Shown here: positions 1-7,608 of the stretch, one piece after another
Position numbering within the stretch: position 1 is the stretch's first letter
Layout: the number at the start of each line of letters is the position of its first letter
From: SIG636 sp045604285
Lineage (GTDB): Bacteria; Bacillota; Clostridia; Oscillospirales; CAG-382
Length of the DNA stretch: 29,594 bases
Reading direction: 5' to 3'
Assembly: GCA_045604285.1 (NCBI GenBank)
Contig: JAZUNS010000059.1
Span: 1 to 29,594, forward strand
Position numbers and translations under genes: made by a program
The notes under the pieces: model-generated
Seen by the model: the letters and a program-made list of their open reading frames with translations, nothing else
Database searches by the model: none
Told to the model about the DNA's origin: nothing

Positions 1-5
1 AGAAA

Positions 6-80
6 ATGCGTAGGTCAATAGCTATGGCTATTGACCTCAAGCTGATGACAAACCCTGTCATCAGCTTGGCAGAGTGCTGA
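6..80 (+). CDS. Possible 24-residue small ORF over twin hairpins
   Basis: An ATG at 6 opens a 24-codon frame ending in TGA at 78-80. The peptide starts MRRSIAMAIDLKLM and ends SLAEC. No ribosome site can be judged because only five bases precede it, and the frame stays open to the window edge, so it could be the tail of something longer. Both hairpins (12-37, 38-68) lie inside it, so the open frame may be accidental within a structured RNA or repeat. Function unknown. Confidence 0.2.
   Translation: MRRSIAMAIDLKLMTNPVISLAEC
12..68 (+). repeat. Two abutting perfect hairpins
   Basis: The first hairpin has an 11-bp stem (12-22 with 27-37) and loop TATG. The second begins on the very next base with a 13-bp stem (38-50 with 56-68) and loop AACCC. 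With no unpaired base between them they could stack coaxially. No T-run follows, so they are not a terminator pair. They could be part of a structured RNA or of a palindromic repeat. Confidence 0.6.
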
Positions 81-247
81 GAAAGAGTGCAGACGAAACG
101 AACCGAGGCGAAAAAACAAACCAACAAAAAAGCACGGGGGAAAAAACCCCCCCCAAAAAATTTTTTTTTTTGTCGGGACCCCGAAAACTGTACAAAAGTA
201 CTGTGAGCCGAGGTTCGTTTTGAACGAAAAAATACGATAAATTGCAG

Positions 248-285
248 AAAAGTCGGGAAGCTCTCCCGACTTTTCAACTTTTTTT
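248..285 (+). terminator. Intrinsic terminator
   Basis: An 11-bp stem, AAAAGTCGGGA (248-258) with TCCCGACTTTT (264-274), has a 5-base loop and is followed by T-rich sequence to 285. It would end rightward transcription coming from the structured region or from beyond the left edge. Confidence 0.65.
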
Positions 286-335
286 GTAATTGATTTTTTA
301 TATTTTTCGTGTTGTGTGCCTTTGTCAGCGGCCTG

Positions 336-366
336 AAAAAAACCCGCAAGAATTGCGGGTTTTTTA
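336..366 (-). terminator. Bidirectional terminator after the adhE operon
   Basis: A stem AACCCGCAA (341-349) with TTGCGGGTT (353-361) has a 3-base loop and is flanked by an A-run on the left and a T-run on the right. It works in both directions: it ends the leftward adhE-phosphotransferase transcript right after the stop at 372 and also stops rightward reads. Confidence 0.8.
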
Positions 367-371
367 TCGTT

Positions 372-1127
372 TTATTCGTATTCAACAACGTTTGCCCAGC
401 GAAGGAGAAGTTCTCTCTCCCCTGCTTTGCGCTTAACTGACTGAGATGCCGCAACGATAGGCATCCATTTTTGAACGTACTGCATCGCAGTATCGCTCTT
501 CTTGCAGAACATACGCAGGTACATTTCCGCCTCTTTATCCGCACCGGCAAGCTTAAACAACAAATAGGTGCGTGCCGCATCGGCAGATGCGTTACCTTGG
601 GTGGCGTGGGACCAGTCCAGGATATAAGGTGTTCCGTCCTCTGATATTATAATGTTGGAGGGGTTAAAGTCACCGTGACAAAGCTTGTTGTGCTTAGGCA
701 TAGACTCAAGCCTGGTATGAAGCTCATAACGGGTGGTAGCGTCAAGATCCGTCTCGTTTATCTTGCGATGCATTTTATCCTTAAGCTTATTGAGAAGCGG
801 ACAGGTATGGGCGTGCATTTCAAGCTGAAGGTTAACGAAAAGCTCCATATACTCTTCCATTTTATCGGGCTCTGCCTCCATCATTTGCTGAAGGGTTTTG
901 CCGGGGATATAGTCTGCCCTAAACGCCCAGCAGCCATCAATAGTCATTACCTCAAGTATACGGGGGATGTTAAGACCCGTTTCTTCAACTCGGGATTGAT
1001 TCAACGCCTCGTTAAGAACGTCAGACTTGGAATAGCTCATGTTAAAGGATTTTACGACCGTATTACCTTCTCTATATATGGTTTTTGTGGGTCTTACGGC
1101 GAGAATTTGTTCTTTTTGTACGTTCAT
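372..1127 (-). CDS. APH/choline-kinase-fold phosphotransferase
   Basis: 251 residues with the APH-family catalytic loop HGDFNPSNII (H151, D153, N158) and the metal-binding DW at 171-172 (TPYILDWSHA). The N-terminal lobe is short, with a plausible ATP lysine near K26. Families with this fold phosphorylate aminoglycosides, choline, homoserine, sugars or other small alcohols. The substrate cannot be told here, and an antibiotic-resistance role should not be assumed. Its ATG shares one base with the adhE stop (TAATG) and has AGGAG eight bases upstream, so the two genes are almost certainly co-transcribed and translationally coupled. A terminator follows directly. Confidence 0.75.
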   Translation of the reverse strand: MNVQKEQILAVRPTKTIYREGNTVVKSFNMSYSKSDVLNEALNQSRVEETGLNIPRILEVMTIDGCWAFRADYIPGKTLQQMMEAEPDKMEEYMELFVNLQLEMHAHTCPLLNKLKDKMHRKINETDLDATTRYELHTRLESMPKHNKLCHGDFNPSNIIISEDGTPYILDWSHATQGNASADAARTYLLFKLAGADKEAEMYLRMFCKKSDTAMQYVQKWMPIVAASQSVKRKAGERELLLRWANVVEYE

Positions 1128-3745
1128 TATACCTTCTCCTTCGTTCCGTAGTATGCATTAAGATACATTTGCTTGATCTCGCTCATCAGTGGGTAACGGG
1201 GATTTGCGCCTGTGCACTGGTCATCAAACGCCTGCTCGGTCATTTCGTCAAGGCGGTCAAGGAACTGCTTTTCGTCAATACCGCATTCCTTGATGCTGGG
1301 CTTAACGCCCACCTTTGCTTTAAGCTCTTCTATAGCCTGAAGCAGGCCTTCAAACTTAGCGTTATCATCCTCGCCCTTAATACCCAAATAATCCGCAACC
1401 TGAGCGTATCTGCTTAAGGTATGGGGGTGGGTGTATTGAGAGAAGGTACCCATCTTGGGCGGAACTTCCTCGGCGTTGAACTTGAGAACCTCGGTAATAA
1501 GCAACGCATTTGCATAGCCGTGAGCAATGTGGTGGAAGGCACCAAGCTTATGCGCCATTGAGTGGCATACACCCAGGAAGGCGTTTGCAAAAGCCATGCC
1601 CGCCATGGTAGCCGCATTTGCCATGTGCTCTCTTGCCACGGGATCGTTGGGGCCGTTATCATATGCTCTGGGCAAGTATTCAAATACAAGCTTAAGTGCC
1701 TTAAGAGCCATGCTGTCGGTAAAGTCGGTAGCCATGATGGACGCATACGCCTCAAGTGCATGAACGAGTACGTCTATACCGGAAGCAGAGGTAAGCCCCT
1801 TGGGAGCGTTCATCATAAGATCAGCGTCCACTATTGCCATATCGGGCATAAGCTCATAATCGGCAAGGGGATACTTTACGCCGCTGTTTTCATCGGTTAT
1901 AACGGCAAAGGGAGTAACCTCAGAGCCGGTACCTGCAGAAGTGGGAATAGCAACGAAATAGGCTTTTTCGCCCATCTTAGGGAAGGTATATATACGCTTT
2001 CTGATATCCATAAAGCGCATAGCCATATCCATAAAGTCAACCTCGGGATGCTCGTAAAGCACCCACATAATTTTAGCCGCATCCATGGGAGAGCCGCCAC
2101 CCAAAGCTATAATAACGTCGGGGGCAAAGGCTTTCATTTGCTCGGCACCTGCTTTTGCGCAGGCAAGGGTGGGATCAGGCTCAACGGCAGAGAAGGTGGT
2201 ATGCATTATGCCCAGCTCGTCAAGCTTGTTTTCTACGCATTTTGTATATCCGTTGCTGTAAAGGAAGCTATCGGTAACGATAAACGCGCGCTTCTTTTTG
2301 CTAATATCGCCAAGCTCTGCCAAAGCAACGGGCAAGCAACCCTTTTTAAGATAAACCTTTTCGGGAGTTCTGAACCAAAGCATATTCTCTCTCCTTTCTG
2401 CAACGTTTTTAATGTTAAGAATGTGTTCGATACCAACGTTTTCGGAAACGCTGTTTCCACCCCAGCTGCCGCACCCCAAAGTAAGGGAGGGACGCATAGC
2501 AAAGTTGTAAAGGTCACCGATACCGCCGTGTGATGAAGGCGTATTAACAACTATACGGCAGGTTTTCATGCGCTCTGCAAATTCGTTAAGCAATGCGCGT
2601 TCTTTTATGGTATCAAGGAAAATGGAAGATGTGTGACCGTAGCCGCCATCTGCAATAAGCTGCTCTGCCTTGGCAAAAGCATCCTCCTTATCCTTAGCTC
2701 TGTACATACCAAGTACGGGTGAAAGTTTTTCGTGGGCAAACGCTTCGGAAAGCTCAACGCTTTCAACCTCACCTATAAGCACCTTGCTTCCTACGGGCAC
2801 AGAAACGCCGGCGATCTCCCCTATCCTGCAAGCGCTTTGGCCGACTATTGCGGCGTTAAGAGAGCCGTTAATAATCATAGCGTGACGAACCTTGTCGAGC
2901 TCGTCATCCTTTAGGAAGTAGGCACCTCTCTTAGCAAACTCAGCCTTCACGTCGTCATAAATATCATCCATTACTATAACCGACTGCTCAGAGGCACAGA
3001 TCATGCCGTTATCAAAGGTTTTGGAATGGATAACGGAGTTTACCGCAACCACAATATCAGCGCTGCTGTGGATTATTGCAGGGGTATTACCTGCACCTAC
3101 ACCGATTGCGGGCTTGCCGCTGGAATATGCGGATTTTACCATGCCCGGACCACCTGTAGCCAAAATAGTATCGGAAGCTTTCATAAGCGTTGTGGTCATA
3201 TCCAAGGACGGAACGTCTATCCAGCCGATTATCCCTTCGGGAGCACCTGCAGCAACAGCGGCTTCCAGCACTATCTTTGCGGCGGCGATAGTGGAATTTT
3301 TAGCCCTTGGATGGGGGCTGATTATAATACCGTTACGGGTCTTAAGAGCTATTAAAGTCTTAAAAATTGCAGTAGAGGTAGGGTTGGTTGTGGGAATTAT
3401 TGCAGCCAAAACGCCTATGGGCTCTGCTATCTTTGATATGCCGTATACGGGATCATGAGCTATAACACCGCAGGTTTTTGCGTTTTTATAAGCATTGTAT
3501 ATATATTCCGCCGCATAGTGGTTTTTAATAACCTTATCTTCAACAACGCCCATGCCCGTTTCCTCTACCGCAAGCTTGGCAAGAGGTATGCGCGCCTTAT
3601 CAGCAGCGATGGAAGCGGCAAGAAAAATTTTATCTACCTGTTCTTGAGTATAGTTTGCAAACACGTTTTGTGCCGCACGTACACTTGATATTGTCTCCGT
3701 CAGCTTTTCTACGCTGTCGGTTATAGGATAAATCTTATTGCTCAT
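1127..3745 (-). CDS. adhE: Bifunctional acetaldehyde-CoA/alcohol dehydrogenase AdhE
   Basis: 872 residues, the usual AdhE length. The N-terminal aldehyde dehydrogenase half (about 1-440) reduces acetyl-CoA to acetaldehyde and carries the catalytic cysteine C250 in FDNGMICASEQ. The C-terminal iron alcohol dehydrogenase half (about 455-872) makes ethanol, with GGGSPMDAAK for NADH and iron ligands D658, H662, H728 and H742, each five residues later than in the E. coli enzyme. Family members form cytoplasmic spirosome filaments. The start has GGAGG ten bases upstream and a strong promoter at 3780-3808. It is the first gene of a two-gene operon with the downstream phosphotransferase. It regenerates NAD+ in fermentation. 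Confidence 0.97.
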   Translation of the reverse strand: MSNKIYPITDSVEKLTETISSVRAAQNVFANYTQEQVDKIFLAASIAADKARIPLAKLAVEETGMGVVEDKVIKNHYAAEYIYNAYKNAKTCGVIAHDPVYGISKIAEPIGVLAAIIPTTNPTSTAIFKTLIALKTRNGIIISPHPRAKNSTIAAAKIVLEAAVAAGAPEGIIGWIDVPSLDMTTTLMKASDTILATGGPGMVKSAYSSGKPAIGVGAGNTPAIIHSSADIVVAVNSVIHSKTFDNGMICASEQSVIVMDDIYDDVKAEFAKRGAYFLKDDELDKVRHAMIINGSLNAAIVGQSACRIGEIAGVSVPVGSKVLIGEVESVELSEAFAHEKLSPVLGMYRAKDKEDAFAKAEQLIADGGYGHTSSIFLDTIKERALLNEFAERMKTCRIVVNTPSSHGGIGDLYNFAMRPSLTLGCGSWGGNSVSENVGIEHILNIKNVAERRENMLWFRTPEKVYLKKGCLPVALAELGDISKKKRAFIVTDSFLYSNGYTKCVENKLDELGIMHTTFSAVEPDPTLACAKAGAEQMKAFAPDVIIALGGGSPMDAAKIMWVLYEHPEVDFMDMAMRFMDIRKRIYTFPKMGEKAYFVAIPTSAGTGSEVTPFAVITDENSGVKYPLADYELMPDMAIVDADLMMNAPKGLTSASGIDVLVHALEAYASIMATDFTDSMALKALKLVFEYLPRAYDNGPNDPVAREHMANAATMAGMAFANAFLGVCHSMAHKLGAFHHIAHGYANALLITEVLKFNAEEVPPKMGTFSQYTHPHTLSRYAQVADYLGIKGEDDNAKFEGLLQAIEELKAKVGVKPSIKECGIDEKQFLDRLDEMTEQAFDDQCTGANPRYPLMSEIKQMYLNAYYGTKEKV

Positions 3746-3779
3746 ATCATATAGTCCTCCGCTAAGATTTTACCTAATT

Positions 3780-3808
3780 AATATATCAAATCGGCATAAA
3801 ATTGTCAA
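3780..3808 (-). promoter_or_regulatory. adhE sigma-A promoter
   Basis: Reading leftward, TTGACA (3808-3803), a 17-base spacer, then TATATT (3785-3780). The predicted leader is only about 30 bases, leaving no room for a riboswitch. A short palindrome TTGTTGACAA overlaps the -35 box, but it is not a convincing Rex redox-repressor site. Confidence 0.75.
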
Positions 3809-3904
3809 CAAAAATCACGCGGCAATGCTTAAAAACTACATCCTTTACAAAAATATCTATGTATATTTATTTGCTTTTATTATTTATGACGGTATATTTT
3901 TGCA

Positions 3905-3935
3905 AACAAAAAAGCATCTTTAAACTTAAAGATGC
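3905..3935 (-). terminator. Second terminator after fba
   Basis: On the minus strand a 10-bp stem (3926-3935 with 3914-3923) is followed by TTTTTTGTTT, a strong U-tract. It lies downstream of another hairpin at 3947-3975, so fba ends in a double terminator that also shields adhE from read-through. Confidence 0.75.
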
Positions 3936-3946
3936 CTTTATAACAA

Positions 3947-3975
3947 TTAAAGGGGCGATTAATACGCCCCTTTAA
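3947..3975 (-). terminator. First hairpin after fba
   Basis: An 11-bp stem, TTAAAGGGGCG (3947-3957) with CGCCCCTTTAA (3965-3975), has a 7-base loop and starts 20 bases after the fba stop. The following U-tract is weak (TTTAATTGTT), so it may mainly protect the 3' end of the message. Confidence 0.6.
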
Positions 3976-3994
3976 ATTTATAATTACTACTAAC

Positions 3995-4933
3995 TTATGC
4001 CTTGCCGTTGCAGCCGAGAACGTTAACGAGCTTGTGACGAACAAGTTCCTTAATGTTAGCTCTTGCGGGCTTAAGATATTCTCTGGGGTCAAACTTATCG
4101 GGATGTTCGTTAAAGAACTTACGAACGGTACCGGTCATAGCAAGTCTGAGGTCAGAGTCTATGTTGATCTTACAAACAGCGAGAGAAGCAGCCTTGCGGA
4201 GCTGATCTTCGGGAACGCCGATAGCGCCGGGCATCTTACCGCCGTTTTCGTTAATCATGGTTACGTAGTTCTGAGGAACGGAAGAAGAACCGTGAAGAAC
4301 TATGGGGAAACCGGGAAGTCTTCTGGAGATGTCTTCAAGTATGTCAAAACGGAGCTGAGGCTCTGTACCGGGCTTAAATTTGTATGCGCCGTGGCTGGTG
4401 CCGATAGCGATAGCAAGAGAGTCAACACCGGTCTTGGAAACGAACTCTTCAACTTCTTCGGGACGGGTATAAGAAGAATCCTCTGCGGAAACCTGAACAT
4501 CGTCTTCAATACCTGCAAGAGTACCAAGCTCACCTTCAACAACTACGCCGTGAGCGTGTGCATATTCAACAACCTTCTTGGTAAGTTCGATGTTATCCTT
4601 GAAGGAATGAGAAGAACCGTCTATCATAACGGAGGTAAAGCCGCCGTCGATGCAGGACTTACAAGTTTCAAAATCGGGGCCGTGGTCAAGGTGAAGAACA
4701 ACGGGAATTTCAGGGCATTCAAGAACTGCAGCTTCAACGAGCTTTACAAGATAGGTGTGGTTTGCATAAGCGCGAGCGCCCTTGGAAACCTGAAGTATAA
4801 CGGGAGCTTTTTCTTCCTTACAAGCTTCGGTAATACCCTGTACTATCTCCATGTTGTTAACGTTGAAAGCACCGATAGCGTAGCCGCCCTCATAAGCCTT
4901 CTTGAACATTTCAGCAGAAGTAACTAATGCCAT
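3995..4933 (-). CDS. fba: Class II fructose-bisphosphate aldolase
   Basis: 312 residues, a full-length zinc-dependent aldolase that splits fructose 1,6-bisphosphate into glyceraldehyde 3-phosphate and dihydroxyacetone phosphate in the cytoplasm. The motif HLDHGPD holds the catalytic D83 and zinc ligand H84. The other zinc ligands are H181 (TSHGAY) and H214 (VLHGSS), and E135 lies in VEGELG. GGAG precedes the ATG at suitable spacing. It has its own promoter (4978-5006) and is divergent from pfp, which makes its substrate, so the 180-bp gap between them carries the start signals for two consecutive glycolytic steps. Confidence 0.96.
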   Translation of the reverse strand: MALVTSAEMFKKAYEGGYAIGAFNVNNMEIVQGITEACKEEKAPVILQVSKGARAYANHTYLVKLVEAAVLECPEIPVVLHLDHGPDFETCKSCIDGGFTSVMIDGSSHSFKDNIELTKKVVEYAHAHGVVVEGELGTLAGIEDDVQVSAEDSSYTRPEEVEEFVSKTGVDSLAIAIGTSHGAYKFKPGTEPQLRFDILEDISRRLPGFPIVLHGSSSVPQNYVTMINENGGKMPGAIGVPEDQLRKAASLAVCKINIDSDLRLAMTGTVRKFFNEHPDKFDPREYLKPARANIKELVRHKLVNVLGCNGKA

Positions 4934-4977
4934 AACAATCTCTCCTTTAGGTAAGAAATATTTTAATTTACCTGCAT

Positions 4978-5006
4978 AGTTTAGCAGTATTTGTAAGCGT
5001 TGTCAA
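4978..5006 (-). promoter_or_regulatory. fba sigma-A promoter
   Basis: Leftward TTGACA (5006-5001), 17-base spacer, TAAACT (4983-4978) preceded by TGC, an extended -10 element. It faces away from the pfp promoter about 45 bases to the right. Confidence 0.75.
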
Positions 5007-5049
5007 GAGATTAAGGGGAAAATAATATTAAAATCAGCGAAAAAGATGA

Positions 5050-5078
5050 TTGATTTTATGTTTTAACTGTGGTATAGT
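5050..5078 (+). promoter_or_regulatory. pfp sigma-A promoter
   Basis: TTGATT (5050-5055), 17-base spacer, TATAGT (5073-5078) with an extended -10 TGG immediately before it. The start codon lies about 30 bases beyond the predicted transcription start. Confidence 0.75.
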
Positions 5079-5113
5079 TATGTAGAAATAAATCTTGAAA
5101 GGATGTTTTTAAA

Positions 5114-6346
5114 ATGAGTACATTGAAAGGCGCATGCATTATAGGTCAGTCCGGCGGCCCTACTTCCGTTATCAACGCTTCTGCTTACGGTTGTATTAAA
5201 ACTGCTTTGGAAAACGAAAATATCACCAAGGTTTACGGTGCCCTCAACGGCATCAAGGGTGTGCTTGACGATAACCTTATTGACATGGGCATGGAAGACC
5301 CCGCTGAGCTTGAATATATGAAGTTTACCCCCTCCTCTGCTTTGGGTAGCTGCCGTTACAAGCTTAAGAGCGTTGAAGACGACGATACCGATTATCACCG
5401 TATTCTTGAGATATTCAAGAAGTACGACGTTCGTTACTTCTTCTACAACGGCGGTAATGACTCTATGGATACTTGTAACAAGATATCCAAGTTCATGCTT
5501 GAGCACAACTACGAATGCCGTGTAATGGGTATTCCCAAGACCATTGATAATGACTTGGCAGGTACCGACCACTGCCCCGGCTATGCTTCCGCCGCTAAAT
5601 ATATTGCTACTTCTCTTATGGAGATCTATCACGATGCAAGAGTTTACGACAAGGGTATGATCACCGTTGTTGAAATCATGGGCAGAAACGCAGGCTGGCT
5701 TACCGCTGCTGCTGCACTTGCAAGCTACAAGGGCTGCGGTCCCGACCTTATTTACCTTCCCGAAGTTGCTTTTAACATGAAGGACTTTATCGCTAAGGTT
5801 AAGGCTATCTACGAAGAAAAGGGCAAGTGCATTATTGCCGTTTCCGAAGGTATCCACAACAGAATGGGCAGACTTGTTTCCGATACCGGTAAGAAGGACT
5901 CCTTTGGCCATCCTCAGCTTGGCGGTCTTGCTGCACTTCTCGCTAAGAAGCTTGAAAAAGCTACCGGCGCTAAGGTTAGAGGCATTGAGCTTTCCCTTCT
6001 CCAGCGTTGTGCTGCACACTGCGCTTCTCAGACCGATATTGACGAAAGCTTCTCTGCAGGCAGAGCCGCAGTTGAATGCGCTGTTGCAGGCGTTACCGAT
6101 AAGATGGTTGGCTTCAAGAGAAAGAAGTCCAAGAACGGTTACAAGTGCGCTATCGAATTGTTTGACCTTTCCGTTGTTGCTAACACCGAAAAGAAGGTTC
6201 CCAAGAGCTGGATGAACAAGACCAAGGACGGCCTTAACGATAAGTTTATCGCTTACGCTCTTCCCCTTATCCAGGGTGAGACCCAGCTTCCCAAGGAAGA
6301 CAGCCTTCCCAGATTTGTTAAGCTTAAGAAGGTAAAGGCTCAGTAA
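5114..6346 (+). CDS. pfp: Phosphofructokinase, pyrophosphate type
   Basis: 410 residues. It phosphorylates fructose 6-phosphate, by sequence using PPi instead of ATP: the glycine that lets ATP bind in E. coli PfkA is D116 here (GGNDS, 113-117), and PGTIDND is PKTIDND with K142. Both changes mark PPi-dependent enzymes. Catalytic D145 is in TIDND, and GRNAGW and RGIELSLLQR are conserved substrate-binding segments. Oddly, the aspartate of the usual GGD is N115. AAAGGA lies ten bases before the ATG. Codon use is strongly biased (GCT, CTT, AAG), typical of a highly expressed gene. It is divergent from fba. Donor preference is inferred, not proven. Confidence 0.9.
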   Translation: MSTLKGACIIGQSGGPTSVINASAYGCIKTALENENITKVYGALNGIKGVLDDNLIDMGMEDPAELEYMKFTPSSALGSCRYKLKSVEDDDTDYHRILEIFKKYDVRYFFYNGGNDSMDTCNKISKFMLEHNYECRVMGIPKTIDNDLAGTDHCPGYASAAKYIATSLMEIYHDARVYDKGMITVVEIMGRNAGWLTAAAALASYKGCGPDLIYLPEVAFNMKDFIAKVKAIYEEKGKCIIAVSEGIHNRMGRLVSDTGKKDSFGHPQLGGLAALLAKKLEKATGAKVRGIELSLLQRCAAHCASQTDIDESFSAGRAAVECAVAGVTDKMVGFKRKKSKNGYKCAIELFDLSVVANTEKKVPKSWMNKTKDGLNDKFIAYALPLIQGETQLPKEDSLPRFVKLKKVKAQ

Positions 6347-6361
6347 TTAATTATCAAATTG

Positions 6362-6401
6362 AAAACCACCGATTTATTCAAAATCGGTGGTTTTGTTTTT
6401 G
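6362..6401 (+). terminator. Bidirectional terminator, pfp versus PAS gene
   Basis: A 14-bp perfect stem (6362-6375 with 6381-6394) and 5-base loop are followed by TTTTGTTTTT. It ends pfp. In the other direction it is followed by TTTTCAATTT and ends the convergent gene, whose stop codon lies in the stem and loop. Confidence 0.88.
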
Positions 6402-7417
6402 CTTTTTCTATACTTTTGCGTTTTAACGTTGGCAAGCTGAAGTGCGACCCAAGTCTTTTCGATGTTATAATTTCCGGGTATGCGAACCGTTAAGGTTCTC
6501 TCTTCGTTACAAGGCATTATCAAAACCAAAGACGTTCTGTCCTCTTCTTCAAAAATTCGAACAAACCATCCGTTGCTGGCTGCAATGCAGTTTAAATACT
6601 CGATCTGTTCGTCATGCTTTTCGGTATCAGCACTTCCCGTGCGTGTCGGTCTGCAATCGACAAGTACTCTATATTTGTACTCGCTGTACGCACCTTTAAA
6701 TCTTATTTTGCCGTCACAGCTTAATTCCGTTGCGACAGCTATCATTACCGAAACCGCTGTATACAAATCCGCTTTAACGCCGCTGCAACAAAACGGAGAT
6801 GAAAGAGCATCTCCATATACAATCACACCCTTGCCTGCCAGCTCGTCATTGGCAAATTTGCAAATACGATTTAAGTCTATTGAAGGCTCAAAGCTTTCAC
6901 GTTGCCTAACACTTATTTCAGACACCATCTCAAGCATGTGCTCTGAATTAAACTTGCGAACAAGCTGCCTGTTTCTAACCAAATTAAGCCCGGATTTATC
7001 GGCAATAACGTCACGGCCCATTCTGGCGCAAAACTCCTCAACCTCAGACACTCGCCTATCTGCTTCAGACTTAATTCTTACCGCACCCTGCACAAAGCTT
7101 TCCATGGGCGGCTCTAACAGAAAAAGATAGTAGTGCTTAAACCGTGTTACCGTTGCAAACCCGGTAATTTTGCCGTCAAGCTTTACCCTGCAGATCTGCC
7201 CAATCCGCATTATTATAAATTTGCGGTAATCAGACGGAAATATAAAGGGTAAAAACAAACCGCCATCCTTAACTTTAAAGGCTTTTAAGGCCCTGTTATT
7301 TTGTGACAATATTCTAAAACGTTCGTCAGTTATCAAACACGGAGAATTACATTTTTCTATTTGCCCCTTCATATCTTCAACCGAGAGATTTGTTGGACAT
7401 TCAAACGCCGGGTTCAT
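6374..7417 (-). CDS. PAS-like protein with degenerate histidine-kinase-like C terminus
   Basis: I do not recognise a named family. The preferred start is the ATG at 7417, giving 347 residues, because GGAG lies eight bases upstream; the ATG at 7423 would be only two bases from it. Residues about 20-105 look like a PAS sensor fold (PCLITDERFRILSQNNRAL). Residues about 110-180 are charged and helical, like a dimerisation region. Residues about 185-320 resemble a GHKL ATPase outline (ANDELAGKGVIVYGD, then KADLYTAVSVMIAVATELS), but I cannot find a phospho-acceptor H-box or a clear N box or G boxes. No signal peptide or membrane span. It may be a cytoplasmic pseudokinase-type sensor. It is monocistronic, with a strong promoter and a palindrome at its predicted transcription start. 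Confidence 0.55.
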   Translation of the reverse strand: MNPAFECPTNLSVEDMKGQIEKCNSPCLITDERFRILSQNNRALKAFKVKDGGLFLPFIFPSDYRKFIIMRIGQICRVKLDGKITGFATVTRFKHYYLFLLEPPMESFVQGAVRIKSEADRRVSEVEEFCARMGRDVIADKSGLNLVRNRQLVRKFNSEHMLEMVSEISVRQRESFEPSIDLNRICKFANDELAGKGVIVYGDALSSPFCCSGVKADLYTAVSVMIAVATELSCDGKIRFKGAYSEYKYRVLVDCRPTRTGSADTEKHDEQIEYLNCIAASNGWFVRIFEEEDRTSLVLIMPCNEERTLTVRIPGNYNIEKTWVALQLANVKTQKYRKSKNKTTDFE

Positions 7418-7453
7418 ACACATCGCTCCACTTGTTGATTGCTATTACGTTAT

Positions 7454-7501
7454 TATTATCGATAATATTCACATTTTACACTTTCAGCAATGCCTTGTCA
7501 A
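7454..7501 (-). promoter_or_regulatory. Promoter and palindrome of the PAS gene
   Basis: Leftward TTGACA (7501-7496), 17-base spacer, TAAAAT (7478-7473). The predicted start falls in a 14-base perfect palindrome, TATTATCGATAATA (7454-7467), placed where a repressor would block initiation. The palindrome is seen directly; the operator role is inferred. Confidence 0.6.
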
Positions 7502-7550
7502 CCAAATTCATTGCTAAATATATTTTTTTACAAAAATTCAACAAATTTTA

Positions 7551-7584
7551 TTGTTTTTGTATATATTTTGTGCTTTAATATAAT
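7551..7584 (+). promoter_or_regulatory. Promoter of the macrodomain gene
   Basis: Two overlapping readings are possible: TTGTTT (7551-7556)-N17-TTTAAT (7574-7579) with an extended TGC, or TTGTAT (7557-7562)-N16-TATAAT (7579-7584). Either starts transcription about 20 bases before the ATG. Confidence 0.55.
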
Positions 7585-7608
7585 TATCACGATAAAGGCG
7601 GTGACTAT

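Larger units (their letters stand above)
1..371. other. Gene-poor left edge with stacked hairpins
   Basis: No sizeable gene is visible here. From left to right it holds two abutting perfect hairpins (12-37 and 38-68) overlapping a possible 24-codon ORF, then a purine-rich stretch. A homopolymer block follows at 136-171 (G5, A6, C8, A6, T11), then intrinsic terminators at 248-285 and 336-366. The motif ACGAACC near 97 can pair with GGTTCGT near 213, so part of this could be the 3' end of a structured RNA transcribed rightward. I do not recognise it as a known RNA family, and its upstream part would lie outside the window. Confidence 0.5.

Noticed and set aside
372..1127. Aminoglycoside resistance gene
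   Set aside because: Only the shared fold and catalytic motifs are visible, and the operon context is metabolic.
1562..2533. Long plus-strand open frame (323 codons) inside adhE
   Set aside because: Antisense shadow of a well-conserved gene; no ribosome site, and the product resembles nothing.
3785..3815. Rex redox-repressor site at the adhE promoter
   Set aside because: Only the short TTGTTGACAA palindrome is present; the full TTGTTAA-N4-TTAACAA form is absent.
4034..4927. Plus-strand 297-codon frame opposite fba, and a 313-codon minus frame opposite pfp (5078-6019)
   Set aside because: Both are shadows caused by the strong codon bias of highly expressed glycolytic genes.
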